Origin: Viola odorata
Lineage: Eukaryota; Streptophyta; Magnoliopsida; Malpighiales; Violaceae
NCBI GenBank assembly: GCA_963691705.1
Contig: OY829539.1
Span: 44,897,656-44,961,655, forward strand
DNA length: 64,000 nt
Reading direction: 5' to 3'
The position numbers were made by a program, and so were the translations under genes. The stretch's first letter is position 1. Each line of letters opens with the position of its first letter. This document shows positions 1 through 11,113 of this stretch, in pieces. The notes beneath the pieces were generated by a model that was given only the letters and a program-made list of their open reading frames with translations, was not told where the DNA came from and did no database searches.

Positions 1-437
1 TTATACTTAGGGGGGATCTATCATTGAATATGGGCAGAAACATTGGCTCCCACACTTATCTTATTTACCCCGGCCAAGTTGTGTTTGTTAGTGCACAATG
101 TCTTCAAGAACTTAGTATATCGGGGAACATTCTTGATTGCTTGCAATAAAGGGATGTTGACAATGACTTTACTGAACATGTCAAAGATCTCACGATCCTC
201 GTTATCTTTCTTGGACTTGACTAGACGTTGAGGGAAAGGTGGCTCAAGGATCTTGTGGATATACTCTTGAGTGAACTCAGGCGGATTCTTATCATTTCTT
301 GGGGAGCCTCTCGGAGAACGAATTCATTCCTCCATTACTTCTGGAACTTTTGGTTCCTTCGTCTTGGGCTTGAGCTCAGATTCTGGGGATTGTTCAACAT
401 CGAGGGTTGGATGTGCTGGAGGAGGTAATTTAAGACC
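1..437 (-). pseudogene. Athila gag/protease fragment, array unit 1
   Basis: On the minus strand this reads as the proline-rich end of Athila Gag followed by the conserved segment before protease. In this copy a CpG to CpA change gives an early TGA in the GAG-GAA-TGA context near 327, so the frame is broken. It ends at the AGACC target-site duplication (433-437) against the LTR. Its upstream part is cut by the window edge. Confidence 0.8.
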
Positions 438-1418
438 TAGTGCGAACACACGCATCGATATACCTCTACCACCTACTAGTCCAATGACGCGTGCGAGGGC
501 TAGAAAGCTTCAAGATAAGTTTTCATCCCTCATCCACAAGGAGCTGAAGTGAGAGATGACACTTGAGGACGCAACACTTCGAGAGAAGGTTCCATGTATA
601 GTCAACCTACTCACCATCACGATGTACGATGGTGATTCTGTTGGGCAGCAGATCAACGCGTAGATGGAACGTTCTTCTCCATCTATCAAGTTCGACATGT
701 ACTGCAACATGTCAAGGAGCACGGGCCAAAGTTTCATGAGGAAAGCTGGAGGCGTTTGGAAGATAGCCTAAACCCTAGTCCGGGGTGCGGGCGAGTGTGC
801 AAACCTTAATCTGGGTGCGCGGCGCGCTACTCCGTGCGGCGCGAGGACTCCTTATCCTCCGCGCGCTAGGACTCCTTTTCCTAAGGCGAGCTGGCGCCTT
901 TTCCCCTTGTCTGATTTTAAGACAATAACTTTCCTTTTATTTATTTTACTTAATTAGTTAATTAGACAATTTAATTAATTAATTAATTAAGTTTTTTACC
1001 TTATTTAGAATTCCTATTTTGGATCCGATTAGGGTTGTAAGACATTAGATAAGGAGCGGTTGGCCTCCTTTTTTTGGTTGGCTTTTATTTGATAATTTTA
1101 GAACCTTTGTTCTTCAATATTTGCCCATTGTTCAAGTGCTGAACACTTGTTCTTCTTGAGTCCGCAATACTTGAGTCACATACAAGTAAATCCTTGGAAT
1201 TGCATTATTGTTTCGTTTCTCTTAGTGTGATTCTCACATTGTTGAGTCTAGTCCTACGAGTTCAATACAAGATCCTTGACTTGAAATCGATTAGGGCTCA
1301 TAGCACAGGTTAGCTGAGTGGTCTAAGCTCGTACTCGTCGAGTTTATTATTTCCGCATCGAAATCCATCCTTGAACAGAATTACGTGCTACGCATCCTAC
1401 GCAACTAGGATCGTATCA
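438..1418 (+). repeat. CRM-like chromovirus LTR, array unit 1
   Basis: A 981-bp LTR flanked on the left by AGACC. Its first dinucleotide is mutated TG to TA; the end is GGATCGTATCA. The first about 110 bp still encode the integrase tail (TRARARKLQ), as in the 3' LTR of the same element. Followed by the leader with a TGGTAGTGGAGC primer site. Confidence 0.88.
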
Positions 1419-2086
1419 GTTGGTAGTGGAGCTTAAGGCGTTCAAAGATTAGTAATTAACCTTAATTGTTTCAAGTTTTCTTTGCTGGAATCGATTTCTT
1501 CTTCTACTCCATTCAAAAATCGATTTCCTTGTGTGCTTGGTTCATTACGTGTTTGGCAGTGTCAAAATTATAATTCAATATATAGATATTGAAGTCCGAT
1601 TTTTGTGAAAAGGGATTTTTTGGAAAGATGTGTTTGTTAGGGATCTGAATCAAAAAGAATCAAGTGATTCGGAGTTTGGAGTCAAAAGTTGTGATCAAAA
1701 TACCAAACTGTATTCGTTAGTCAAAAAAAAAAAAAGTACTCCGCGAAATTCCAAAAGAAAGAAAAGGAATTCTACTCTGCAAATACAATATATATAGGAG
1801 TGTTTGCGCTACAAAAAAAAATTCAGAAGAGCAACAACCTTTGTGATAAAAAAAAATTCAGTTTGACAAGAAAGTGAAGTGAAGGTGTGATCGTATTTCA
1901 AAATCAGAACTAAAATTGCAAATTGTTTGAGTCCTTTCGAGTCAAATTGAGCTTTCCTTGATTCCTTGAAATTGCCTTCTACTCTACTTGTTATTTGTTT
2001 AATTGGTTGTTCTTGCAATTAATCAAGTACCAAGTATCAACAATTGTTTTCGAAGCTAGTTTTCTTTGAGAGTCTTCTTGGAAGCC

Positions 2087-2615
2087 ATGCCCGTGCAATG
2101 TGTGTAGGAACCAGTGGGTCCCATCTCGTATCATCCGATGGGTCCCAGTTCGTATCAATGATGAACATACCCCGATCCTTATACTTAGGGGGGATCTATC
2201 ATTGAATATGGGCAGAAACATTGGCTCCCACACTTATCTTATTTACCCCGGCCAAGTTGTGTTTGTTAGTGCACAATGTCTTCAAGAACTTAGTATATCG
2301 GGGACCATTCTTGATTGCTTGCAATAAAGGGATGTTGACAATGACTTTACTGAACATGTCAAAGATCTCACGATCCTCGTTATCTTTCTTGGACTTGACT
2401 AGACGTTGAGGGAAAGGTGGCTCAAGGATCTTGTGGATATACTCTTGAGTGAACTCAGGTGGATTCTTATCATTTCTTGGGGAGCCTCTCGGAGAACGAA
2501 TTCGTTCCTCCATTACTTCTGGAACTTTTGGTTCCTTCGTCTTGGGCTTGAGCTCAGATTCTGGGGATTGTTCAACATCGAGGGTTGGATGTGCTGGAGG
2601 AGGTAATTTAAGACC
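2087..2615 (-). pseudogene. Athila gag/protease fragment, array unit 2 (longest open copy)
   Basis: The minus-strand frame is open from 2633 to 2199 (144 aa). It contains the Athila signature PPFPQRL, a lysine-rich KSKK stretch, VNIPLLQAIK and LCTNK. This is the segment between Gag and aspartic protease in Athila-lineage elements. It ends in two adjacent stops and continues in frame as protease-proximal sequence to the array seam at 2087. Unlike the other three copies it lacks the TGA in the EER region. Its upstream codons join in frame to the Athila gag on the far side of the chromovirus at 54591. Confidence 0.85.
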
Positions 2616-3596
2616 TGGTGCGAACACACGCATCGATATACCTCTACCACCTACTAGTCCAATGACGCGTGCGAGGGCTAGAAAGCTTCAAGATAAGTTT
2701 TCATCCCTCATCCACAAGGAGCTGAAGTGAGAGATGACACTTGAGGACGCTACACTTCGAGAGAAGGTTCCATGTATAGTCAACCTACTCACCATCACGA
2801 TGTACGATGGTGGTTCTGTTGGGCAGCAGATCAATGCGTAGATGGAACGTTCTTCTCCATCTATCAAGTTCGACATGTACTGCAACATGTCAAGGAGCAC
2901 GGGCCAAAGTTTCATGAGGAAAGCCCGTGGCATTTGGAAGATAGCCTAAACCCTAGTCCGGGGTGCGGGCGAGCGCGCAAACCTTAATCTGGGTGCGCGG
3001 CGCGCTACTCCTTGCGGCGCGAGGACTCCTTATCCTCCGCGCGCTAGGACTCCTTTTCCTAAGGCGAGCTGGCGCCTTTTCCCCTTGTCTGATTTTAAGA
3101 CAATAACTTTCCTTTTATTTATTTTACTTAATTAGTTAATTAGACAATTTAATTAATTAATTAATTAAGTTTTTTACCTTATTTAAAATTCCTATTTTGG
3201 ATCCGATTAGGGTTGTAAGACATTAGATAAGGAGCGGTTGGCCTCCTTTTTTTGGTTGGCTTTTATTTGATAATTTTAGAACCTTTGTTCTTCAATATTT
3301 GCCCATTGTTCAATTGCTGAACATTTGTTCTTCTTGAGTCCGCAATACTTGAGTCACATACAAGTAAATCCTTGAAATTGCATTATTGTTTCGTTTCTCT
3401 TAGTGTGATTATCACATTGTTGAGTCTAGTCCTAGGATTTCAATACAAGATCCTTGACTTGAAATCGATTAGGGCTCATAGCACAGGTTAGCTGAGTGGT
3501 CTAAGCTCGTACTCGTCGAGTTTATTATTTCCGCATTGAAATCCATCCTTGAACAGAATTACGTGCTACGCATCCTACGCAACTAGGATCGTATCA
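2616..3596 (+). repeat. CRM-like chromovirus LTR, array unit 2
   Basis: A complete 981-bp LTR from TGGTGCGAAC to GGATCGTATCA, preceded by AGACC at 2611-2615. Same layout as the other array LTRs. Confidence 0.9.
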
Positions 3597-4263
3597 GTTG
3601 GTAGTGGAGCTTAAGGCGTTCAAAGATTAGTAATTAACCTTAATTGTTTCAAGTTTTCTTTGCTGGAATCGATTTCTTCTTCTACTCCATTCAAAAATCG
3701 ATTTCCTTGTGTGCTTGGTTCGTTACGTGTTTGGCAGTGTCAAAATTATAATTCAATATATAGATATTGAAGTCCGATTTTTGTGAAAAGGGATTTTTTG
3801 GAAAGATGTGTTTGTTAGGGATCTGAATCAAAAAGAATCAAGTGATTCGGAGTTTGGAGTCAAAAGTTGTGATCAAAATACCAAACTGTATTCGTTAGTC
3901 AAAAAAAAAAAAGTACTCCGCGAAATTCCAAAAGAAAGAAAAGGAATTCTACTCTGCAAATACAATATATATAGGAGTGTTTGCGCTACAAAAAAAATTT
4001 CAGAAGAGCAACAACCTTTGTGATAAAAAAAAAATCAGTTTGACAAGAAAGTGAAGTGAAGGTGTAATCGTATTTCAAAATCAGAACTAAAATTGCAAAT
4101 TGTTTGTGTCCTTTCGAGTCAAATTGAGCTTTCCTTGATTCCTTGAAATTGCCTTCTACTCTGCTTGTTATTTGTTTAATTGGTTGTTCTTGCAATTAAT
4201 CAAGTACCAAGTATGAACAATTGTTTTCGAAGCTAGTTTTCTTTGAGAGTCTTCTTGGAAGCC

Positions 4264-4792
4264 ATGCCCGTGCAATGTGTGTAGGAACCAGTGGGTCCCA
4301 TCTCGTATCATCCGATGGGTCCCAGCTCGTATCAATGATGAACATACCCCGATCCTTATACTTAGGGGGGATCTATCATTGAATATGGGCAGAAACATTG
4401 GCTCCCACACTTATCTTATTTACCCCGGCCAAGTTGTGTGTGTTAGTGCACAATGTCTTCAAGAACTTAGTATATCGGGGAACATTCTTGATTGCTTGCA
4501 ATAAAGGGATGTTGACAATGACTTTACTGAACATGTCAAAGATCTCACGATCCTCGTTATCTTTCTTGGACTTGACTAGACGTTGAGGGAAAGGTGGCTC
4601 AAGGATCTTGTGGATATACTCTTGAGTGAACTCAGGCGGATTCTTATCATTTCTTGGGGAGCCTCTCGGAGAACGAATTCATTCCTCCATTACTTCTGGA
4701 ACTTTTGGTTCCTTCGTCTTGGGCTTGAGCTCAGATCCAGGGGATTGTTCAACATCGAGGGTTGGATGTGCTGGAGGAGGTAATTTAAGACC
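4264..4792 (-). pseudogene. Athila gag/protease fragment, array unit 3
   Basis: Third copy of the antisense Athila segment. It carries the same in-frame TGA as units 1 and 4, plus a private TTCTGG to CCAGGG change near 4737. It is bounded by the array seam and by AGACC at the LTR. Confidence 0.8.
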
Positions 4793-5773
4793 TGGTGCGA
4801 ACACACGCATCGATATACCTCTACCACCTACTAGTCCAATGACGCGTGCGAGGGCTAGAAAGCTTCAAGATAAGTTTTCATCCCTCATCCACAAGGAGCT
4901 GAAGTGAGAGATGACACTTGAGGACGCTACACTTCGAGAGAAGGTTCCATGTATAGTCAACCTACTCACCATCACGATGTACGATGGTGGTTCTGTTGGG
5001 CAGCAGATCAACGCGTAGATGGAACGTTCTTCTCCATCTATCAAGTTCGACATGTACTGAAACATGTCAAGGAGCACAGGCCAAAGTTTCATGAGGAAAG
5101 CCCGAGGCGTTTGTAAGATAGCCTAAACCCTAGTCCGGGGTGCGGGCGAGCGCGCAAACCTTAATCTGGGTGCGCGGCGCGCTACTCCTTGCGGCGCGAG
5201 GACTCCTTATCCTCCGCGCGCTAGGACTCCTTTTCCTAAGGCGAGCTGGCGCCTTTTCCCCTTGTCTGATTTTAAGACAATAACTTTCCTTTTATTTATT
5301 TTACTTAATTAGTTAATTAGACAATTTATTTAATTAATTAATTAAGGTTTTTACCTTATTTAGAATTCCTATTTTGGATCCGATTAGGGTTGTAAGACAT
5401 TAAATAAGGAGCGGTTGGCCTCCTTTTTTTGGTTGGCTTTTATTTGATAATTTTAGAACCTTTGTTCTTCAATATTTGCCCATTGTTCAAGTGCTGAACA
5501 CTTGTTCTTCTTGAGTCCGCAATACTTGAGTCACATACAAGTAAATCCTTGGAATTGCATTATTGTTTCGTTTCTCTTAGTGTGATTCTCACATTGTTGA
5601 GTCTAGTCCTAGGATTTCAATACAAGATCCTTGACTTGAAATCGATTAGGGCTCATAGCACAGGTTAGCTGAGTGGTCTAAGCTCGTACTCGTCGAGTTT
5701 ATTATTTCCGCATCGAAATCCATCCTTGAACAGAATTACGTGCTACGCATCCTACGCAACTAGGATCGTATCA
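4793..5773 (+). repeat. CRM-like chromovirus LTR, array unit 3
   Basis: A complete 981-bp LTR, TG to CA. The first base pair of its leader primer region is altered (TTGCTAGTGG instead of TTGGTAGTGG). Confidence 0.9.
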
Positions 5774-6439
5774 GTTGCTAGTGGAGCTTAAGGCGTTCAA
5801 AGATTAGTAATTAACCTTAATTGTTTCAAGTTTTCTTTGCTGGAATCGATTTCTCCTTCTACTCCATTCAAAAATTGATTTCCTTGTGTGCTTGGTTCGT
5901 TACGTGTTTGGCAGTGTCAAAATTATAATTCAATATATAGATATTGAAGTCCGATTTTTGTGAAAAGGGGTTTTTTGGAAAGATGTGTTTGTTAGGGATC
6001 TGAATCAAAAAGAATCAAGTGATTCGGAGTTTGGAGTCAAAAGTTGTGATCAAAATACCAAACTGTATTCGTTAGTCAAAAAAAAAAAAGTACTCCGCGA
6101 AATTCCAAAAGAAAGAAAAGGAATTCTACTCTGCAAATACAATATATATAGGAGTGTTTGCGCTACAAAAAAAAATTCAGAAGAGCAACAACCTTTGTGA
6201 TAAAAAAAATTCAGTTTGACAAGAAAGTGAAGTGAAGGTGTGATCGTATTTCAAAATCAGAACTAAAATTGCAAATTGTTTGAGTCCTTTCGAGTCAAAT
6301 TGAGCTTTCCTTGATTCCTTGAAATTGCCTTCTACTCTGCTTGTTATTTGTTTAATTGGTTGTTCTTGCAATTAATCAAGTACCAAGTATGAACAATTGT
6401 TTTCGAAGCTAGTTTTCTTTGAGAGTCTTCTTGGAAGCC

Positions 6440-6968
6440 ATGCCCGTGCAATGTGTGTAGGAACCAGTGGGTCCCATCTCGTATCATCCGATGGGTCCCA
6501 GCTCGTATCAAAGATGAACATACCCCGATCCTTATACTTAGGGGGGATCTATCATTGAATATGGGCAGAAACATTGGCTCCCACACTTATCTTATTTACC
6601 CCGGCCAAGTTGTGTTTGTTAGTGCACAATGTCTTCAAGAACTTAGTATATCGGGGAACATTCTTGATTGCTTGCAATAAAGGGATGTTGACAATGACTT
6701 TACTGAACATGTCAAAGATCTCACGATCCTCGTTATCTTTCTTGGACTTGACTAGACGTTGAGGGAAAGGTGGCTCAAGGATCTTGTGGATATACTCTTG
6801 AGTGAACTCAGGCGGATTCTTATCATTTCTTGGGGAGCCTCTCGGAGAACGAATTCATTCCTCCATTACTTCTGGAACTTTTGGTTCCTTCGACTTGGGC
6901 TTGAGCTCAGATTCTGGGGATTGTTCAACATCGAGGGTTGGATGTGCTGGAGGAGGTAATTTAAGACC
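6440..6968 (-). pseudogene. Athila gag/protease fragment, array unit 4
   Basis: Fourth copy, directly abutting the LTR that serves as the 5' LTR of the gag-pol-bearing chromovirus. It carries the in-frame TGA shared with units 1 and 3. Confidence 0.8.
6964..6968. repeat. Target-site duplication AGACC, left side
   Basis: Five bases immediately before the LTR at 6969. They match the five bases after the 3' LTR at 54591-54595. The same bases precede the LTR in every array unit. Confidence 0.93.
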
Positions 6969-7949
6969 TGGTGCGAACACACACATCGATATACCTCTAC
7001 CACCTACTAGTCCAATGACGCGTGCGAGGGCTAGAAAGCTTCAAGATAAGTTTTCATCCCTCATCCACAAGGAGCTGAAGTGAGAGATGACACTTGAGGA
7101 CGCTACACTTCGAGAGAAGGTTCCATGTATAGTCAACCTACTCACCATCACGATGTACGATGGTGATTCTGTTGGGCAGCAGATCAACGCGTAGATGGAA
7201 CGTTCTTCTCCATCTATCAAGTTCCACATGTACTGCAACATGTCAAGGAGCACGGGCCAAAGTTTCATGAGGAAACCCCGAGGCGTTTGTAAGATAGCCT
7301 AAACCCTAGTCCGGGGTGCGGGCGAGCGCGCAAACCTTAATCTGGGTGCGCGGCGCGCTACTCCTTGCGGCGCGAGGACTCCTTATCCTCCGCGCGCTAG
7401 GACTCCTTTTCCTAAGGCGAGCAGGCGCCTTTTCCCCTTGTCTGATTTTAAGACAATAACTTTCCTTTTATTTATTTTACTTAATTAGTTAATTAGACAA
7501 TTTAATTAATTAATTAATTAAGTTTTTTACCTTATTTAGAATTCCTATTTTGGATCCGATTAGGGTTGTAAGACATTAGATAAGGAGCGGTTGGCCTCCT
7601 TTTTTTGGTTGGCTTTTATTTGATAATTTTAGAACCTTTGTTCTTCAATATTTGCCCATTGTTCAAGTGCTGAACACTTGTTCTTCTTGAGTCCGCAATA
7701 CTTGAGTCACATACAAGTAAATCCTTGGAATTGCATTATTGTTTCGTTTCTCTTAGTGTGATTCTCACATTGTTGAGTCTAGTCCTACGAGTTCAATACA
7801 AGATCCTTGACTTGAAATCGATTAGGGCTCATAGCACAGGTTAGCTGAGTAGTCTAAGCTCGTACTCGTCGAGTTTATTATTTCCGCATCGAAATCCATC
7901 CTTGAACAGAATTACGTGCTACGCATCCTATGCAACTAGGATCGTATCA
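6969..7949 (+). repeat. 5' LTR of the CRM-like element (array unit 4)
   Basis: 981 bp, TGGTGCGAAC to GATCGTATCA. It holds the integrase-tail codons at its start, a GC-rich GGCGCGC segment, an AT-rich TTAATTAA run and a tRNA-like A-box/B-box pair near its end. Confidence 0.93.
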
Positions 7950-8786
7950 ATTGGTAGTGGAGCTTAAGGCGTTCAAAGATTAGTAATTAACCTTAATTGT
8001 TTCAAGTTTTCTTTGCTGGAATCGATTTCTTCTTCTACTCCATTCAAAAATCGATTTCCTTGTGTGCTTGGTTCGTTACGTGTTTGGCAGTGTCAAAATT
8101 ATAATTCAATATATAGATATTGAAGTCCGATTTTTGTGAAAAGGTATTTTTTGGAAAGATGTGTTTGTTAGGGATCTGAATCAAAAAGAATCAAGTGATT
8201 CGGAGTTTGGAGTCAAAAGTTGTGATCAAAATACCAAACTGTATTTGTTAGTCAAAAAAAAAAAAAGTACTCCGCGAAATTCCAAAAGAAAGAAAAGGAA
8301 TTCTACTCTGCAAATACAATATATATAGGAGTGTTTGCGCTACAAAAAAAAATTCAGAAGAGCAACAACCTTTGTGATAAAAAAAATTCAGTTTGACAAG
8401 AAAGTGAAGTGAAGGTGTGATCGTATTTCAAAATCAGAACTAAAATTGCAAATTGTTTGAGTCCTTTCGAGTCAAATTGAGCTTTCCTTGATTCCTTGAA
8501 ATTGCCTTCTACTCTGCTTGTTATTTGTTTAATTGGTTGTTCTTGCAATTAATCAAGTACCAAGTATCAACAATTGTTTTCGAAGCTAGTTTTCTTTGAG
8601 AGTCTTCTTGGAAGCCTATTCTTGAACTCTGAGTCTCACTAACACTTGAACAATTGCAGGTATTTTTGAGTATTTTTTTGTGAGAGCATTAGAGAGTTTA
8701 AACATGAGAGTAAACACATGAAGGAGTGCTAGGATTAGTGCAATTTTACGCTTTTATTTCGTGTTGTGACTTTCAGGAAATCTAAG
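7950..8786 (+). other. Leader (5' UTR) of the CRM-like element
   Basis: Non-coding, about 0.84 kb, with an A-rich tract near 8254 and two intron-like acceptors (ACAATTGCAG near 8658 and GACTTTCAG near 8777). The first 667 bp are also present in the array units. The short open frames here are not conserved coding sequence. Confidence 0.7.
7951..7965 (+). other. Primer binding site of the CRM-like element
   Basis: TTGGTAGTGGAGCTT begins two bases after the LTR. It resembles the plant initiator tRNA-Met primer site (TGGTATCAGAGC) with a few mismatches. Confidence 0.6.
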
Positions 8787-10190
8787 ATGTCTCAAGAAGG
8801 AGGGCAGCAAGAATTGATGGCCATGCTCACAACTCTCATCGAACAAATGAGGGTGAGGGATGAAAGCAAGCGGCTACGAATGTTGAAGTAGCCGCAAGGC
8901 TCGCGACAATTGCACCACCAAACTCGAACCCTAGAGCGAGGGCAAAACCTAGTGATGGTCATGTCTCGAACACTTCTGCTGAGGATGCCAACGCTAGGAG
9001 GCAGCCACATGATCCACCGGCCGCCAATGTGAATCCGCCGCGTGACCTTGTTCGAAATCCTCGAAGGTGACTTGCTAGGCGTGGACCCCACATACCACGT
9101 GCAGATTGGGATGAGGAGCCTGATGGGGGAAAGGGTTGGATAAATGCTAGGGATGGTCAGTGAAGGGAAAGACGAGATGTACAGTGGTAGGAGAGATAGG
9201 GAGGAGGATCGAATGGATGCTAATATTAGCAACATCAAAATAAAAATACCACTTTTCGAAGGTAATGATGACCCCGACGCTTATTTGGTATGGGAGCGGA
9301 AGGTAGAATCCATTTTCTTATGCTATAACTACTCTGAAAGTAAGAAAGTCAAGTTGGCAGTCGTAGAGTTCAGTGGGTATGCAAGTCATTGGTGGGAGAA
9401 ACTTAACCATAAGAGAGTGGCTATTTATGTGGACCCGATTGAGGATTGGGGTAAGATGAAACGGGTGATGAGGTAGCGGTTTGTTCCTACTCACTTTGGT
9501 CGTGAGCTTCGTCAACGACTCCAGACCTTAACACAAGGCAGCAATGGAGTTGGGGCTTATTTTAACGAGATGGAGATAGCTTTGGCTCCAGCACGGATCA
9601 CTGAGGATTCGGAGGTAACAATGGCATGGTTCATAAGTGGATTGAATCATGACATTGCCAACGCATTGGAGTTAACCCAGTACAATACTCTTGAGGAGAT
9701 GCTGCACATGACCTTAAAGATTGAGAAACATAAGAAAGCCAAGAGTTCTTACTCATCCGCAACCGCCAAACCTTCATCTTGGAAGAAACCAACATGGGTT
9801 AAGGATGATAAGAGCACTAGTTCCACTACAAAGGTGTTGCCTTACACCTATGGAACTAAAAGAGGGTCAAGTTTGAGTACTCCTCCTAAAGTGGTCAGCA
9901 ACAAACAGTATACTCCTCCAACAGACCGTCCAGCCACTAAAGACATCGTATGTTTCCAGTGTAATGGAAGGGGACATAAGAAATTTGAGTGTCCGAATAA
10001 AAGAGTCTTTATTTTAAGGACTAATGGTGATCAAGAGTCGGATGATGATGAGGAGGTATCCGAACTCAGTGAAGAGGGTGAAAGTAATTCGGATGATGAG
10101 TGCCAAAGGGGTGAGAGAGTTGGTTTGCTGGTCGTGCGCCGAAATCTGAGCGCCCAAGCAAAGGACGAAGTGTGCGATGAAGAGCAGTGA
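8787..10190 (+). pseudogene. Gag of the CRM-like element, broken
   Basis: Gag would package the element RNA into virus-like particles in the cytoplasm. The start ATG at 8787 (MSQEGGQQEL) is followed by a frameshift near 8877 and further stops up to 9130. From 9144 one frame runs with a single TAG at 9474-9476 to a TGA at 10188. The capsid signature is visible (YLVWERKVE, VKLAVVEFSGYA, WWEKL). A CCHC zinc knuckle, C-X2-C-X4-H-X4-C, lies at about 9951-9992, followed by a very acidic Ser/Asp/Glu tail. The frame is continuous with protease. Confidence 0.88.
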
Positions 10191-10566
10191 GATAACTTAT
10201 TCCACACCCGCGGTGTAATTGATAACAAGGGTTGCTCAATCATAATCGACAACGGGAGCTGCACAAATTGTGAGAGATCATTAATGGTTCATAACCTGGG
10301 TTTACCTCCTACATTGGATGACGGATGGTAATGGGATCAAGGTGACTAAGCAGGTACTTGTTAAATTCAGTATTGGCAAGTATAAGGATGAGGTACTTTG
10401 CGATGTTGTACCTATGTAAGCGAGTCATATCCTCCTTGGAAGACCTTGGCAATTTGATAGAGAGTCGAATCATGAAGGGAAGAGCAATCACTACAAGCTA
10501 GTGAAGGATGGCAGAAAATTCACCTTGACACCTTTGACACTAGCTGAAGTTTTTGAGGACCAGTAA
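10191..10566 (+). pseudogene. Aspartic protease of the CRM-like element, broken
   Basis: The Gag frame continues past the TGA into the protease. The active-site triplet is DNG (IIDNGS, about 10245-10262). After a frameshift around 10320 the flap and C-terminal segments are recognisable: KQVLVKFSIGKYKDEVLCD, then HILLGRPWQFD. A TAA interrupts near 10417. The segment ends with TAA at 10564. The protease would cleave the Gag-Pol polyprotein; this copy cannot be functional. Confidence 0.8.
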
Positions 10567-11113
10567 TGGCTCGCTAAGTCGCATGCTGAATATGAGATCG
10601 CCAAAAGAATTGAGAGAGAAAAAGAAGGATTGAGTGTGAAAAATAAAGAGAGTGAAACTGAGTGTGTGAGCTTTCAACATTCGCATGAAAAGAGTAAGCA
10701 TACAGAGGGTGAGTGCGAGAGAGCAAAACATTCGCATGAAAAGAGTAAGCATGCAAAGAGTGAGTGTAAACATTCACACGAAAAGAGTAAGCGTGCTGAG
10801 AGTGGCATGGAGAGATCAAAAGGAGAGGCAAATAAAAAGAAATTGAGTGTATATGCCAAGGGGAGCGAAGTGAGGAGAGCACTGATTTTTCAAAAAAAAT
10901 ATTTTGGTGCAAACCGTCCCCTTCTTTTAATCCATTTTTGTTCTTTATGTTTAAACACCTCTAACTCTAATCCTTCACATTCTGTTCATAGTGGTATTTC
11001 ATCTTTATTGCAGGAATTCAAGGATGTTCTACCTGAGGAGATGCCTCCCGGGTTGCCTCCAATCCGAGGAATTGAACATCAAATAGATTTTATACCCGGT
11101 TCAGCGATCCCTC
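10567..11113 (+). pseudogene. Protease-RT linker with HSHEKSK repeats, and RT start
   Basis: A highly charged linker contains three copies of a HSHEKSK heptad (10677-10798), spaced by glutamate-rich stretches that look like internal duplications. It is followed by the N-terminal RT segment (VLPEEMPPGLPP, then [10 protein letters not shown]). About 15 codons expected before the VDELLERGY segment are missing at 11120, where GCTGCAAGTGG fuses the two parts and shifts the frame. Confidence 0.75.

Larger units (their letters stand above)
1..8616 (+). repeat. Tandem array of a 2177-bp unit, four copies visible
   Basis: Four head-to-tail copies lie at 1-2086 (missing about 91 bp at the window edge), 2087-4263, 4264-6439 and 6440-8616, about 99% identical by eye. 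Each unit is, in order, about 529 bp of antisense Athila gag/protease, a complete chromovirus LTR of 981 bp, and about 667 bp of chromovirus leader. The seam joins leader sequence ending CTTGGAAGCC to Athila sequence starting ATGCCCGTGC. Only after the fourth unit does the leader run on into gag. The repeated segment therefore spans the left insertion boundary of the chromovirus. I read it as tandem amplification of a transposon/target junction after insertion. Confidence 0.95.

Noticed and set aside
1296..1418. A complete functional tRNA gene in the LTR
   Set aside because: Only box-like motifs are seen; I cannot fold a full cloverleaf with a CCA-compatible acceptor stem, so it is reported only as a finding.
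2221..2730. Three plus-strand frames of 62, 66 and 93 codons repeated in every unit
   Set aside because: The first two are shadows of the antisense Athila gag. The third has only its TRARARKLQ end real (integrase tail in the LTR).
3808..4023. Recurrent 71-codon open frame (MFVRDLNQKE) in each array unit
   Set aside because: It lies in the chromovirus leader, ends in a poly-lysine stretch made by an A run, is disrupted in some units by changes in A-run length, and resembles no protein.
1..8616. Array considered as a centromeric satellite or as LTR-sharing tandem elements
   Set aside because: Each unit includes the target-side Athila DNA and TSD, so it is a tandem duplication of an insertion boundary. 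There is no evidence for a genome-wide satellite from this window alone.
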